The notes under the pieces are model-generated. The model had not been told where the DNA came from. It ran no database searches and saw only the letters and a list, made by a program, of their open reading frames with translations. Of a stretch of DNA of 36,278 nucleotides, positions 17,950-26,593 are shown one piece after another (within the stretch, counting starts at the first letter, position 1; each line of letters begins with the position of its first letter). Source of the stretch: Candidatus Omnitrophota bacterium (GTDB taxonomy: Bacteria; Hinthialibacterota; Hinthialibacteria; Hinthialibacterales; Hinthialibacteraceae); NCBI GenBank assembly GCA_016934335.1, contig JAFGTC010000262.1:1-36278 (forward strand). The letters run 5' to 3'. The position numbers and the translations under genes were made by a program.

Positions 17950-18423
17950 ATGATGGAAAAAGCGACTTTCGGCGCAGGCTGCTTCTGGGGCGTGGAGGCG
18001 ATGTTTCGTAAAGTGGACGGCGTAGCCTCTACGCGAGTGGGTTACGCGGGCGGCGCGCTCCCGAATCCAACCTATCAGGATGTGTGCACCGATCAGACCG
18101 GCCACGCAGAAGTCGTGGAAGTCGTCTTCGATCCAAAACAAACTTCGTATGAAATGCTGGTGCAGTTATTCTGGGATTGTCACGATCCCACGCAATTGAA
18201 TCGCCAAGGCCCCGATGTAGGCGCCCAATATCGAAGCGTTATTTTCTACCACTCTCCCGAGCAGGAGAAAATCGCTCGGGCGTCCAAAGAACGCCTGCAG
18301 CAATCCGGCCGCTTCCATCGTCCGATCGTCACCCAGATCGAACCGGCGCCCGAATTTTGGGAAGCGGAAGAATATCACCAGCAATATCTAAAAAAGCTAG
18401 GTCAAGACTCCTGCCAAATTTAA
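17950..18423 (+). CDS. msrA: Peptide methionine sulfoxide reductase A
   Basis: Reduces the S-form of methionine sulfoxide in proteins, using thioredoxin. 157 residues, a normal single-domain MsrA. The catalytic [10 protein letters not shown] has the nucleophile Cys at 11; [18 protein letters not shown] and [19 protein letters not shown] are classic family blocks, and a likely resolving Cys is near the end (GQDSC). There are two adjacent ATGs (17950 and 17953) and a GGAAC sequence upstream. No MsrB is fused or nearby. It follows pyk by 53 bases and converges on the dikinase-like gene with only 32 bases between the stops. The thioredoxin reductase at 3540-4478 would supply its electrons through thioredoxin. 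Confidence 0.96.
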   Translation: MMEKATFGAGCFWGVEAMFRKVDGVASTRVGYAGGALPNPTYQDVCTDQTGHAEVVEVVFDPKQTSYEMLVQLFWDCHDPTQLNRQGPDVGAQYRSVIFYHSPEQEKIARASKERLQQSGRFHRPIVTQIEPAPEFWEAEEYHQQYLKKLGQDSCQI

Positions 18424-18455
18424 CTAGTTTCCTCGTAAGAAAGCGCCAACGCATT

Positions 18456-21449
18456 TCAGTGCATTAGCCATGATGAAACGCCCGTTGTGGGATCGGGAAG
18501 TTCGTCAATTTCTTCTTTGGAATAAGATGAAATCTCCAACTTGCGCAGATGCTCGAGATTCTTGTCCAAGAGATAGATCTCCGCTTCTGTGATCGCCCCC
18601 CATTGCAGCGTAGTCGTTAAAACCGCCGCGCCGTAAGCGTCGCCGATCGGTTCATCGAACAATACCCAGGATTTGGCGTTCCAGCAGTGGCCTTGGGCGG
18701 TGTAGATCAAGTTCCAATAATCGTTTTCAAAAACGGATCCTTCGCTTAATTTCACATCGGCGCATACCAGGTAGGCAAAAACGAATCCCATACCCATCAG
18801 CCTGCGTCGGATCGCTTCGTACAATATAATATGTTGTCCGTTTTCCATCTGCCAATCATGGCGATAGAATTGCGCCTTTTCGTCATTCGGCGTTTTATAG
18901 GGAATGATGTCTTCAAAAGCCCCGCCCTCGAAGACGCCGCTGGCTGACAACTGATTGATAATCAATTCGCTATCAAAAACGATTTCATATCGGCGTTGAT
19001 TCTCATCCATCAATTCAAATCCTTGGATGGTTAAATCGAAATTTTTGCCATTGATCAAGAATTTTTGGAAATATTCATAACGCAGAATCACGTCGTTTAT
19101 GGGAGGATCGAGAACTTCAACACGCATGATTCCCGGACCCGCAGGAGTGGCCGTTAAACGCTCCGGCCCGAACTCGAACCGCTCTATCAAATCCAATTCG
19201 TAATCTCCCGATTCCAAGGGCAGAGAATAATCGCCGGTTTTGAAAAAAGCCATGGAATGGACTTCATACTCTTCTCGGAGTGTTCGCTGCATATTGAAAT
19301 TGGCGGCGAGTACGGCGTCGTCGGTTATATGCAGGATGACTTCTTCCAGCGGTGCGGGTGGCTGAACGGCAGACGCCATAAGTGTCGGACGAATTTGTTT
19401 AATGACGAATTGCCCGTCCTGATACTTGAATTCGATGTCAAAAAAGATTTGATCTCGATTGAATTCACCGGAATCAACCGGCATCAGCTGCTCAATTTCC
19501 ATCAAATGCATGGCGATTTCATCCAATTGTTCATCGCTGAGCACCCACTCTCCTTCCGGCATGAGAGACGATTGGCGCGCCCTTCGGAATTCGGGGAAGA
19601 ATCCCGCTTCAAACGAAATGATGTCTTTCTCGGGAATAATCCCGGTTCCCGGCTGTACTACGCTCTCGTCGCCTTTTTGCACATTGATGATGTAATAATT
19701 TTTGCTGCCGGTTACGGGGTCGCCGGTAAACGCCACGCCGTTGCAGTCTTCCGCGGGATAGGCGCGCGAGACAAGAATACCCATACGCGTTTTTTGATGA
19801 TCAATCTGGTAATAATCTCTCTCTTCAAAAGCCTTTGGTTTCCATAGACTTGACCATACTTTCTTAAGACCGCGCTCAACCGTGCGCTCCTTATTCTTGC
19901 TGGGATCGCAGTGGGAGGGGCCATCGTCATCCGCATCCAGATTATCCAGAGCACAGACGGAAGTGGAATCATATAAGCCGGCGCCGCTGAACGCGATGTC
20001 GTCTTCTGCGTTGGATGAGGATCGAAAACGTACTTTCACATCGGTGGATCCGTACACTTCAATAATTTTAGCGAGTATTTCAGCGACGAAATCTTGATTA
20101 ACCGTCCCGTTATCCTCCATATAATCCATGAAATATTTCAATCGATCCTGGCGAAACGCCGTATCGCTGCGAAAGCGCGAGTCTTCCATAAGTACATGAA
20201 TATATTCTTCATACGATACTAAAACGCTGAAATCGTCAGGATGAGGGATCAGGTTGGATTGCATAAATTCCTGGTAGTAACAGAATGGAATGGCAAATCC
20301 GTCTACCAAATAGGGAATATCGCCATCCTCTCCAAAAATTCTGCGTCCCATGACGGAATACAAAATTCCCAATTGAGACGCTTTGCCGCCAAATCGAGTG
20401 ATAAGCGAGTCAAAAAACTCGAGTTCATCCATATCTTCTAACGAGACTAATTCATCGAAAAAATCGTCCGGATCGGGCAGGGGAGAAATGTTCGGTCGAT
20501 ATTCAGCCCACCAGGCTTCCGCCTCGCTTAAATCTACTGGATGAGTAATTTCATATCCATCCCTGAATAAACTTAACTTAATCAACTCGCCTTCATACGG
20601 TTCAAAAACCTGAACAGGGCTTTGTATATAGGCGTTCGGCGTCCCGCGGCGCAATGAGCGGACATTGATATGCGAGAGTTCCCCCTGGCGCGTCCCTGTG
20701 ACGATGCCGGCGACGACGGTTTCGATGTCGGTCGGTGCGGCGTCCAGGACGACGATGTCCTGCCAGCCGATTTGTCCGAGACTGACGGCGTTTTCTAATT
20801 CAGCGAGTGTTAAACAACGGATCCGCCCGTAATTCGTTGCCGGAGAATATACTTCGTATTCCGGTTCCACCAAACCAGTCGGCAGGTAAATGGGGAAGCC
20901 GGGATTTTGCCAGCGTTTGGCGATTTCTATGTTGGCGGGCGTCATGGGCGAATAAGCGAACGGACGCAGTTTCATGGATTGCGATAATTTTTGATAAAGC
21001 GACTGTATCTCTTCCGGCTGCGGCGGGGCGTCGGGCGAGGCGTAAATGTTAAAGCCGTAAAGAATATTTCCATCACGATCTTGAAATTGATAAATCGCGC
21101 CGGCGTAATACATTCTGGTTTCGGGGATCAAAACCATGTCCATATATTCCTGCGCCGTCAATCCGGCGAAATATTCGGGAAATTCTATGGCCATGAATTC
21201 AAGATGCAGGAGATGGATATTGACGTTCTGGTAAACCGTATCGAGAAGGTCGGGATTGTCGCCGGCCGGCGACAGGAATTTTGTAGTGCGAAGTAGATCC
21301 TCACGGCTGTTGTCTTCGATGGAAAATAGTTCAAAATCTTGGATCGCTGCAATTTCCGGCGCCCATGTAGAGATGATTTGCGGGAAGGCCGTTTGATGGA
21401 AAGCAATAAGAAACCACAACAAAATCAAAGATCCAATCTTTTTACACAT
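18456..21449 (-). CDS. Exported dikinase-like protein (swivelling His domain plus ATP-grasp)
   Basis: 997 residues. A signal peptide is clear (KKIGSLILLWFLIAFHQTAFPQ). Residues about 195-275 match the phosphohistidine domain of PEP-utilising enzymes: QDIVVLDAAPTDIETVVAGI, then GELSHINVRSLRRGTPNAY with the phospho-acceptor His at 260. The L-S-H-x-x-V-R spelling is nearer to plant glucan water dikinases (LSHVSVRARN) than to PEP synthase. From about 350 to 720 lies a PPDK_N-type ATP-grasp: FGGKASQLGIL, VRFRSSSNAEDDIAFSGAGL, KKVWSSLWKPKAF, AFTGDPVTG, and a closing IKQIRPTL. The last 280 residues are beta-rich and unrecognised. Thus the order is His domain first, ATP-grasp second, as in glucan water dikinases; no PEP-binding barrel is seen. 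The start ATG has AAAGGA upstream. The domain calls are firm; the substrate, and how ATP would reach an exported enzyme, are unknown. Confidence 0.8.
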   Translation of the reverse strand: MCKKIGSLILLWFLIAFHQTAFPQIISTWAPEIAAIQDFELFSIEDNSREDLLRTTKFLSPAGDNPDLLDTVYQNVNIHLLHLEFMAIEFPEYFAGLTAQEYMDMVLIPETRMYYAGAIYQFQDRDGNILYGFNIYASPDAPPQPEEIQSLYQKLSQSMKLRPFAYSPMTPANIEIAKRWQNPGFPIYLPTGLVEPEYEVYSPATNYGRIRCLTLAELENAVSLGQIGWQDIVVLDAAPTDIETVVAGIVTGTRQGELSHINVRSLRRGTPNAYIQSPVQVFEPYEGELIKLSLFRDGYEITHPVDLSEAEAWWAEYRPNISPLPDPDDFFDELVSLEDMDELEFFDSLITRFGGKASQLGILYSVMGRRIFGEDGDIPYLVDGFAIPFCYYQEFMQSNLIPHPDDFSVLVSYEEYIHVLMEDSRFRSDTAFRQDRLKYFMDYMEDNGTVNQDFVAEILAKIIEVYGSTDVKVRFRSSSNAEDDIAFSGAGLYDSTSVCALDNLDADDDGPSHCDPSKNKERTVERGLKKVWSSLWKPKAFEERDYYQIDHQKTRMGILVSRAYPAEDCNGVAFTGDPVTGSKNYYIINVQKGDESVVQPGTGIIPEKDIISFEAGFFPEFRRARQSSLMPEGEWVLSDEQLDEIAMHLMEIEQLMPVDSGEFNRDQIFFDIEFKYQDGQFVIKQIRPTLMASAVQPPAPLEEVILHITDDAVLAANFNMQRTLREEYEVHSMAFFKTGDYSLPLESGDYELDLIERFEFGPERLTATPAGPGIMRVEVLDPPINDVILRYEYFQKFLINGKNFDLTIQGFELMDENQRRYEIVFDSELIINQLSASGVFEGGAFEDIIPYKTPNDEKAQFYRHDWQMENGQHIILYEAIRRRLMGMGFVFAYLVCADVKLSEGSVFENDYWNLIYTAQGHCWNAKSWVLFDEPIGDAYGAAVLTTTLQWGAITEAEIYLLDKNLEHLRKLEISSYSKEEIDELPDPTTGVSSWLMH

Positions 21450-21611
21450 GATAAATAATCCTTTGGAAGGGTAGGGAATTAGAGCGAACGCTCTTTATTC
21501 TATACTTCATTATAGAGGATTATCTAATTTCATGCTGTTTATTTCATTTTTTAGAAAGATCTGATTGCAATCATTGAGGATTGGATCTTTTGACAGAGTT
21601 TTAAATTCGAT

Positions 21612-21944
21612 TCACAATTCGGATTCAAGCATTAATTTCATCGCCCGAGAAAAAAAACTCCATTCTCGCCGGTTATCTTCCAGCGTTTTTATCCCTTTGG
21701 ATGTGATAGAGTAGTTTCGTATCTCCCGGCCGCTTTGACTTTCCACCTCTTGCGATTCGATTAATCCATCTTTTTCCAACTTGTGCAGAGTGGGGTAGAT
21801 GGTTCCTTCCGGAATCGAAAAGACATCCAAACTTTTTTCCTGAATTCGTTTTTTTAATCCATAGGCGTGGCAGGGTCCGTCGGATAAAGCCGATAAAACG
21901 ATGGTCTTCAAATGCCCCTTCATCAGTTCCCGATTGAATTTCAT
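21612..21944 (-). CDS. PadR-family transcriptional regulator
   Basis: 110 residues, the size of the short PadR subfamily. The winged helix is plain: MKGHLKTIVLSALSDGPCHAYGLKKRI, then IPEGTIYPTLHKLEKDGLIES and the wing REIRNYSITSKGIKTLE; the C-terminal helix (about 85-110) would form the dimer. An AAAGGAG ribosome binding site precedes the ATG at 21944. PadR proteins usually repress a neighbouring transporter or detoxification gene and their own gene. Here the regulator stands alone, 160 bases from the exported dikinase gene that lies downstream on the same strand and with nfo divergent, so its targets are unclear; a matching operator lies just upstream. Confidence 0.9.
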   Translation of the reverse strand: MKFNRELMKGHLKTIVLSALSDGPCHAYGLKKRIQEKSLDVFSIPEGTIYPTLHKLEKDGLIESQEVESQSGREIRNYSITSKGIKTLEDNRREWSFFSRAMKLMLESEL

Positions 21945-22273
21945 GAGTGGAGACTCCTTTTGGAAAATATTTATACCTTATAATACAAGGTATTGTAATG
22001 CAAGGTATAATCTGCATAAAAAAAGTATCGTTTAAAATATTGGAAATAATAGATTTATGAGATTGTCTCAAAGATTTTCATTTAGGCAAGAATGCCCAAA
22101 CAGTCCACAATGAGGCTGAAAAACTCTTACTCATACATTCGATCGCACTGAATTTTTGAAAGAAAAATCAACGAATATAGCCGAACATGAGATGATCTCT
22201 ATAATTATATGAAGATCCGCAACCAAGATTTTTCGATCGTACAAAAAATTTCGAAGGATGGGAAATGGGGAAT
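21945..22273. other. Divergent intergenic region between the PadR gene and nfo
   Basis: About 320 bases. It contains the PadR operator candidate at the left, a TATAAT at 22200-22205 about 60 bases before nfo without a clear -35 box, and otherwise A+T-rich sequence with no open frame worth calling. Confidence 0.4.
21971..22010. promoter_or_regulatory. Three-half-site operator candidate upstream of the PadR gene
   Basis: TTATACCTT at 21971-21979 is the inverse of AAGGTATAA at 22002-22010, and a third half-site AAGGTA lies at 21987-21992. The inner pair forms TACCTT-N7-AAGGTA. The site starts 27 bases upstream of the regulator's ATG, where an autoregulatory site would overlap the promoter. Confidence 0.5.
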
Positions 22274-23122
22274 ATGCGTTTTGGATTTCATGTCTCGATC
22301 GCCGGCGGTTTGCATCGAGGGCTTTTACGGGCCGTCGACATGGGGTGCGATACAGCGCAATTTTTTTTGGTGAATCCGCGGGGATGGCGAGCCAATCCTC
22401 TCTGCGATGATGAGATCGAGCGTTTTCTTGAGGTCAGAAGTCAAGAGGCTAAGAGCATTCGTCCTTTAGCCGCCCACATGCCCTACTTGCCCAATTTGGC
22501 TTCTATGGATCAAGGCATATTCAAGAAAAGCATAGCCGTTTTACGGGATCATTTAATCCGCTGCGATGCGCTCAAAATAGATTTTCTCGTGCTTCACATG
22601 GGGAAAGGCGAGCGGGAATCCGGAATTCTGCGCATGGCCGAAGGCATAAAACACGCCTTTGGCGATAATCGATATCATGTCGTTCTTCTGCTGGAAAATA
22701 CTGCAGGGCAGGGAAGAGAAATTGGTTCTCAACTATCTGATTTTCAATGTCTTTACGATATTTTACCTGACAACATACACAAAGGGATTTGCTTTGACAC
22801 ATGCCACGCCCTGGCCGCCGGCTATGATGTGACAAGCCCGGCGGGATGGCGAAAGATTATGAGAGAGTTTAAGCAATATACTGGAATAAATGAAGTTAGG
22901 CTTCTTCATATCAATGACGCTCTCAAGCCGCTGGGCAGCCGGGTGGATCGCCATGCTCAAATTGGCGAGGGATTCATTGGGAAAGAAGGCTTTCGCCGCT
23001 TTTTTTCGAAAAGAATCATTCAATCAATACCTTGCATCCTCGAAACGCCTCGCGTCAATCCGGGAGATGACCTGCGGCAATTGAAACTTGTCAGATCGAT
23101 TTCATCCAGGAAGCCTAAGTGA
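22265..23122 (+). CDS. nfo: Endonuclease IV (AP endonuclease)
   Basis: Cuts DNA at abasic sites in base-excision repair; a TIM barrel with three zinc ions. 285 residues, equal to E. coli Nfo. The start MRFGFHVSIAGG is typical, with the first ligand-like His; others are H in LAAHM and VLHMGKG, E in LLLENTAGQG, D and H in FDTCHALAAGYD, H in LLHINDA, D and H in DRHAQIGEG, and E in ILETPRV, so the metal set looks complete. Two in-frame ATGs, 22265 and 22274, compete: AAGGA fits the first, while family N-termini start at the second. It is divergent from the PadR gene and followed by a long empty gap. Confidence 0.94.
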   Translation: MGNMRFGFHVSIAGGLHRGLLRAVDMGCDTAQFFLVNPRGWRANPLCDDEIERFLEVRSQEAKSIRPLAAHMPYLPNLASMDQGIFKKSIAVLRDHLIRCDALKIDFLVLHMGKGERESGILRMAEGIKHAFGDNRYHVVLLLENTAGQGREIGSQLSDFQCLYDILPDNIHKGICFDTCHALAAGYDVTSPAGWRKIMREFKQYTGINEVRLLHINDALKPLGSRVDRHAQIGEGFIGKEGFRRFFSKRIIQSIPCILETPRVNPGDDLRQLKLVRSISSRKPK

Positions 23123-23719
23123 CTTTTATTTATCGATGCTTATCAATTTACTCTTCATAGAATTTCGAATTGAAGAAAACATGCATCGACGCTGGAATTC
23201 CGATCAATTTCGCCAAGATACTCTTTTTTCGAACATTATGATGTTTTGTTGAGATTTTTTTATCGGATGATTTGAAGTTAAAATAGATCTGCATCATAAG
23301 GATGGAATTCGATTAATTTAAAACATCTTTCTGAATATTGATTGATTTAATTTAATGAATTATTTTTAAATCATTAAAAATCAGATACTAGTAAATACTA
23401 TAAAATTATAAAGTTATATTATTATGATAAATAAATTCACCTCTAGATTGCTCGATTGATTATAACATTATAATTACATAAAAAATCGAAAATATTTTTC
23501 TGATTCAGCGCGGATCCCACCATGGATCATGTTTATTTTTATCCCGATACATTAGATTGAACAAGCAGAATGAGGAAAAACGAGGACTTAAAGTAATTTA
23601 AAGGCGATTATTACAAATACACTTACAGCATTCTTAAAGAGAATCGGGAATAAGACGCTCTTTTCTGAAATGAATATCCGTAAGTGGAACGTTTAAGGGT
23701 TATTTGGTGCTATAAGGGA
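23123..23719. other. 597-base A+T-rich gap without a gene
   Basis: Lies between the nfo stop and the dtd stop, so it is downstream of both genes. From about 23220 to 23500 the sequence is strikingly A+T-rich, with runs of T and A and small imperfect inverted repeats. I see no open frame with a ribosome binding site and no clear terminator. A small RNA or a remnant of a lost gene cannot be excluded. Confidence 0.5.
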
Positions 23720-24169
23720 TCAGGAAGCGTTGGGAGTCTCTAAAATAAGCGTCACAGGGCCTTCATTGACCAGATCCACATCCATCATTGCGCCGAAACG
23801 ACCTGACTGGGTAATGACGCCTTTCTGCTTAAAGTCGTTTATCACCTGCTCGTAGATGGTCTCCGCCGTTTCTGGATGGGCGGCGGCGTCAAATCCGGGT
23901 CGGCGTCCTTTTCGGCAGTCGCCGAAAAGCGTAAACTGAGAAACGATCAGAACCTCTCCTTGAATATCCAGCAGGGAGCGATCAAATTTACCCGAATCAT
24001 TGGGAAAGACTCTGAGATGACAGATCTTATCGACCATCCATTGGCGCTCCTTCTCACCGTCGCCTTTAGCGACGCCCAAAAGAACTAGAAATCCGCGGCC
24101 AATCCGACCAACGGATTCGCCGTCAATGCGCACTTCCGCTTGAGAAACTCGTTGAATCACCGCTTTCAT
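23720..24169 (-). CDS. dtd: D-aminoacyl-tRNA deacylase
   Basis: Removes D-amino acids wrongly loaded on tRNA, in the cytoplasm. 149 residues, normal length. The two cross-subunit catalytic motifs are present: SQFTLFGD (about 78-85) and NEGPVTLILET near the C-terminus, where most family members read N-x-G-P-V-T. The start is MKAVIQRVSQAEVRIDG, the standard N-terminus. The ATG overlaps the stop of the upstream gene by ATGA, so translation is probably coupled. Confidence 0.96.
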   Translation of the reverse strand: MKAVIQRVSQAEVRIDGESVGRIGRGFLVLLGVAKGDGEKERQWMVDKICHLRVFPNDSGKFDRSLLDIQGEVLIVSQFTLFGDCRKGRRPGFDAAAHPETAETIYEQVINDFKQKGVITQSGRFGAMMDVDLVNEGPVTLILETPNAS

Positions 24170-24828
24170 TGCTGCTCGCTTTGTGGATTGATCATTTCTT
24201 GAATCTGTTCTTCAAGAATCTGTTTTTGGCTCCGCATCTGCGCAATCGAACCCGGAAGCTCGCGCAGCAGCCGCTCCGCTTTAAGGCGATCGACGACATT
24301 GGCGTATTTTCCCATGCGACGGCAGACGGCGTCTTCCTCTTTTTGCAATGCAGATAAAAGAGTCTGTGCTTCTTGGATGGAAAATTCAATCTCTTCGAGT
24401 TGTTGGATCAGTTGGGCGGGCGGATGCCGCCGAGAAGGCGAGAAGGGATTTCTGCGTCTAACCGGAGAACGCGTCGGGCCGCGAACGGCGGACTCCAGTT
24501 TGAGATTTTTAAGCAAGGAAGGGAAGAGGCTTTGAGGTTTGCGCAGCCGTTGATCTCGAGACGCCGATCGGAGAGACGCCGTCTCGTTCAATAAATAGAG
24601 TAATTCGGGGATGCGAGATGCAGGCGGCGCTTTTTGTGTTGAAGCGGATTGCGAAGACGAAGCGGCGCCCAGGGCATTCAGTACGTTTTCTTGATCGTCC
24701 TGATAAAGAGAGCGGATTTTTTCTGCCATTTTTTGCAGTTTGGGATTGGATTGAACGCTCGATTGCGCCTTGCGGATGGTCGCAATGAGATTCTTTTCAA
24801 GATCTTTTCGATACGCTGAATCGGTCAT
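24166..24828 (-). CDS. Hypothetical coiled-coil protein coupled to dtd
   Basis: 220 residues, not recognised. There is no signal peptide. An N-terminal helical region (about 1-52) is followed by a Ser/Ala-rich stretch, then a basic, Pro/Arg-rich linker (about 115-137: RGPTRSPVRRRNPF), then a strong heptad-patterned coiled coil (about 140-215) rich in Gln, Glu and Leu. The basic linker suggests a nucleic-acid or acidic-protein contact, but nothing is diagnostic. The ATG at 24828 is unambiguous, and the stop overlaps the dtd start by four bases, so the two proteins are made together. The codon pattern is like its neighbours. Confidence 0.75.
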   Translation of the reverse strand: MTDSAYRKDLEKNLIATIRKAQSSVQSNPKLQKMAEKIRSLYQDDQENVLNALGAASSSQSASTQKAPPASRIPELLYLLNETASLRSASRDQRLRKPQSLFPSLLKNLKLESAVRGPTRSPVRRRNPFSPSRRHPPAQLIQQLEEIEFSIQEAQTLLSALQKEEDAVCRRMGKYANVVDRLKAERLLRELPGSIAQMRSQKQILEEQIQEMINPQSEQQ

Positions 24829-25019
24829 GGAATCACCATGCGTCTTCGTTCTGAAACAAAAGCCTTATCCCATTATTGCGAATTCTTGTTCTGATTTCAA
24901 ACTCTCATGCATCAAAGCGCTTGAAATCGTTGCTTTACACGCCGGTTTATGATTAAATGCGATTCAGAAGGATGCAGCGTTATCTTATTCACCGATGACA
25001 TAAAAAAGAGAGCGTTTCT

Positions 25020-26117
25020 ATGCGAAGAGACAGAAAACAATCCATATGGGTTTGTCGATTGATCCCGATCATCTTATCGATTGTGGTTTTGACCAGCTGC
25101 CAAGGGCCTCAGAAGCCAACCTGGAAAGAACAGGTGTCGGAGGCGTTGGATTATTATTACCAGGGAGAAGAGGAACTAAAAAAAGGAAATCTCGATGCGG
25201 CTGAGCAGTTTTATCTCACCTCGCTGGAAATTTCTCCACGGCCGGCCGCTTATATTCGGACGGCCTTGATCAAAAATCAAAGAGGCGATTCCGATGGCGC
25301 CATGGCCGATCTGGATCGCGCTCTCAAAATGTCTCCCGGGTATCGCCGCGCGCAAGTCCTGCGAGAGCAGCTGCTTTTACGCCAGGGAGAATCGTTGGGA
25401 GAAAGTTCGATTTCTACGCGATCCGACTCCGCTGAAAGTCAACCTCCGCTTATCTCTGAAGAGAGTCCCGCCGGCGAAGAACTAATCGAGGCCTTGCAAA
25501 TCGATGAGTCTGAAACGGAAGAATCCAAGCCGCCGGTAGAGGATGCAACTCAAAAACTATCGGAAGAAGCATTGCCCGTTGAGGAAGAGAAGCCTATAGA
25601 GAAACCGGCAATTTCAACCGCTCCTCCAGAGATTCAAAGCCCCGGCCAGCCATCTTTGCAGCCGCTTGTGGATCAGGTTCGTGATGCGATCGGTCGGAAG
25701 GACTGGGCGCTTGTTCAATCGCTTTCCAAGAAAATTGTAGATCTCGATTCTCAAAACGTCTGGGCTTTTTACCAATATGGATACGCCTGTTTTCAACTGC
25801 AGCAATTGGAAGAAGCAAAGACGGCGTTTGAAAAGACGATCGAGTTGAATCCTCAAAATTCGGATGCATATAATGATCTCGGGGTTACGCTGGAACGCTT
25901 GAATCAAAGCGGGGCAGCGGCCAAAGCGTATCAGAAAGCCGTTGATTTAGGCGGAAATAGCGATGCATTGTTCAACCTGGCTCTGCTGAAAGAAAAACGA
26001 GGCGAGTATAAAGATTCTGTTGAATTGTATGAAAAATATCTGGAAGTAGACGCGGGCAGCCTTTTTGCTGATTATGCTCGCCAACGCATCGAAAAACTAA
26101 GACGGCTGGCGTATTGA
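25020..26117 (+). CDS. TPR-repeat lipoprotein
   Basis: 365 residues, exported and lipid-anchored: IIPIILS-type hydrophobic core ending VVLTSC with Cys at 27. A first TPR block is at about 38-105 (YYYQGEEELKKGNLDAAEQFYLTSLEISP, AYIRTALIKNQRGDSDGAMADLDRAL). A long acidic, Ser/Pro/Glu-rich linker (about 125-205) follows, then three or four further TPR units from 210 to the end (NVWAFYQYGYACFQLQQLEEAKTAF and similar). Linker plus TPR suggests a surface or periplasmic scaffold. It is followed 32 bases later by a small coiled-coil gene. AGAGAG lies before the ATG. Function unknown. Confidence 0.85.
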   Translation: MRRDRKQSIWVCRLIPIILSIVVLTSCQGPQKPTWKEQVSEALDYYYQGEEELKKGNLDAAEQFYLTSLEISPRPAAYIRTALIKNQRGDSDGAMADLDRALKMSPGYRRAQVLREQLLLRQGESLGESSISTRSDSAESQPPLISEESPAGEELIEALQIDESETEESKPPVEDATQKLSEEALPVEEEKPIEKPAISTAPPEIQSPGQPSLQPLVDQVRDAIGRKDWALVQSLSKKIVDLDSQNVWAFYQYGYACFQLQQLEEAKTAFEKTIELNPQNSDAYNDLGVTLERLNQSGAAAKAYQKAVDLGGNSDALFNLALLKEKRGEYKDSVELYEKYLEVDAGSLFADYARQRIEKLRRLAY

Positions 26118-26149
26118 TTTCTTCGAGAAGCATATAGGATAAAAAAACG

Positions 26150-26575
26150 ATGAAAAGCCGTTCCAATGGATTCAATCCATCCGCTGCGGTGGAAGTCCAA
26201 TCGTTCCAAGCGATCCTTGATGGACTCCAACATATCGAAAACCGAACGGCCATGCTGCGCGCCGGATTTCAGCGTTTTTTATCGGTATGTGAATTCATTG
26301 GCGGTCGTTTGAATAGCCAGGAGATTGTTTTAATGCTGCGCAATAAATGGGGTTTTACCAAAAAAGAAGCGCAAAAACTTTTTTATGACATGAAAAAAGG
26401 GGGAGACAAGTCGGATCACGGATCGGACAATGATTCCAAGCAGCCTGAATCCACGGAAGAGAAGATTTCCATGATCATGGATTACATGAGAGAAACTTCC
26501 GCAAAACTCGATAGCATCGATCAAGACATCGCTCACCTTAAACGGCAGGTTGCAGAAATTCTCAAACGCATCTGA
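26150..26575 (+). CDS. Hypothetical small protein with C-terminal coiled coil
   Basis: 141 residues, cytoplasmic by appearance, not recognised. Residues about 18-75 are helical and include LNSQEIVLMLRNKWGFTKKEAQKLFYDM, which could be a helix-turn-helix-like fold. An acidic Ser/Asp/Lys linker (about 78-102) leads to a coiled coil with regular hydrophobic spacing (MRETSAKLDSIDQDIAHLKRQVAEIL). AGGAT lies before the ATG at 26150. It follows the TPR lipoprotein by 32 bases and probably shares its transcript. Confidence 0.75.
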   Translation: MKSRSNGFNPSAAVEVQSFQAILDGLQHIENRTAMLRAGFQRFLSVCEFIGGRLNSQEIVLMLRNKWGFTKKEAQKLFYDMKKGGDKSDHGSDNDSKQPESTEEKISMIMDYMRETSAKLDSIDQDIAHLKRQVAEILKRI

Positions 26576-26593
26576 GACGGCCTGATCACTGGA

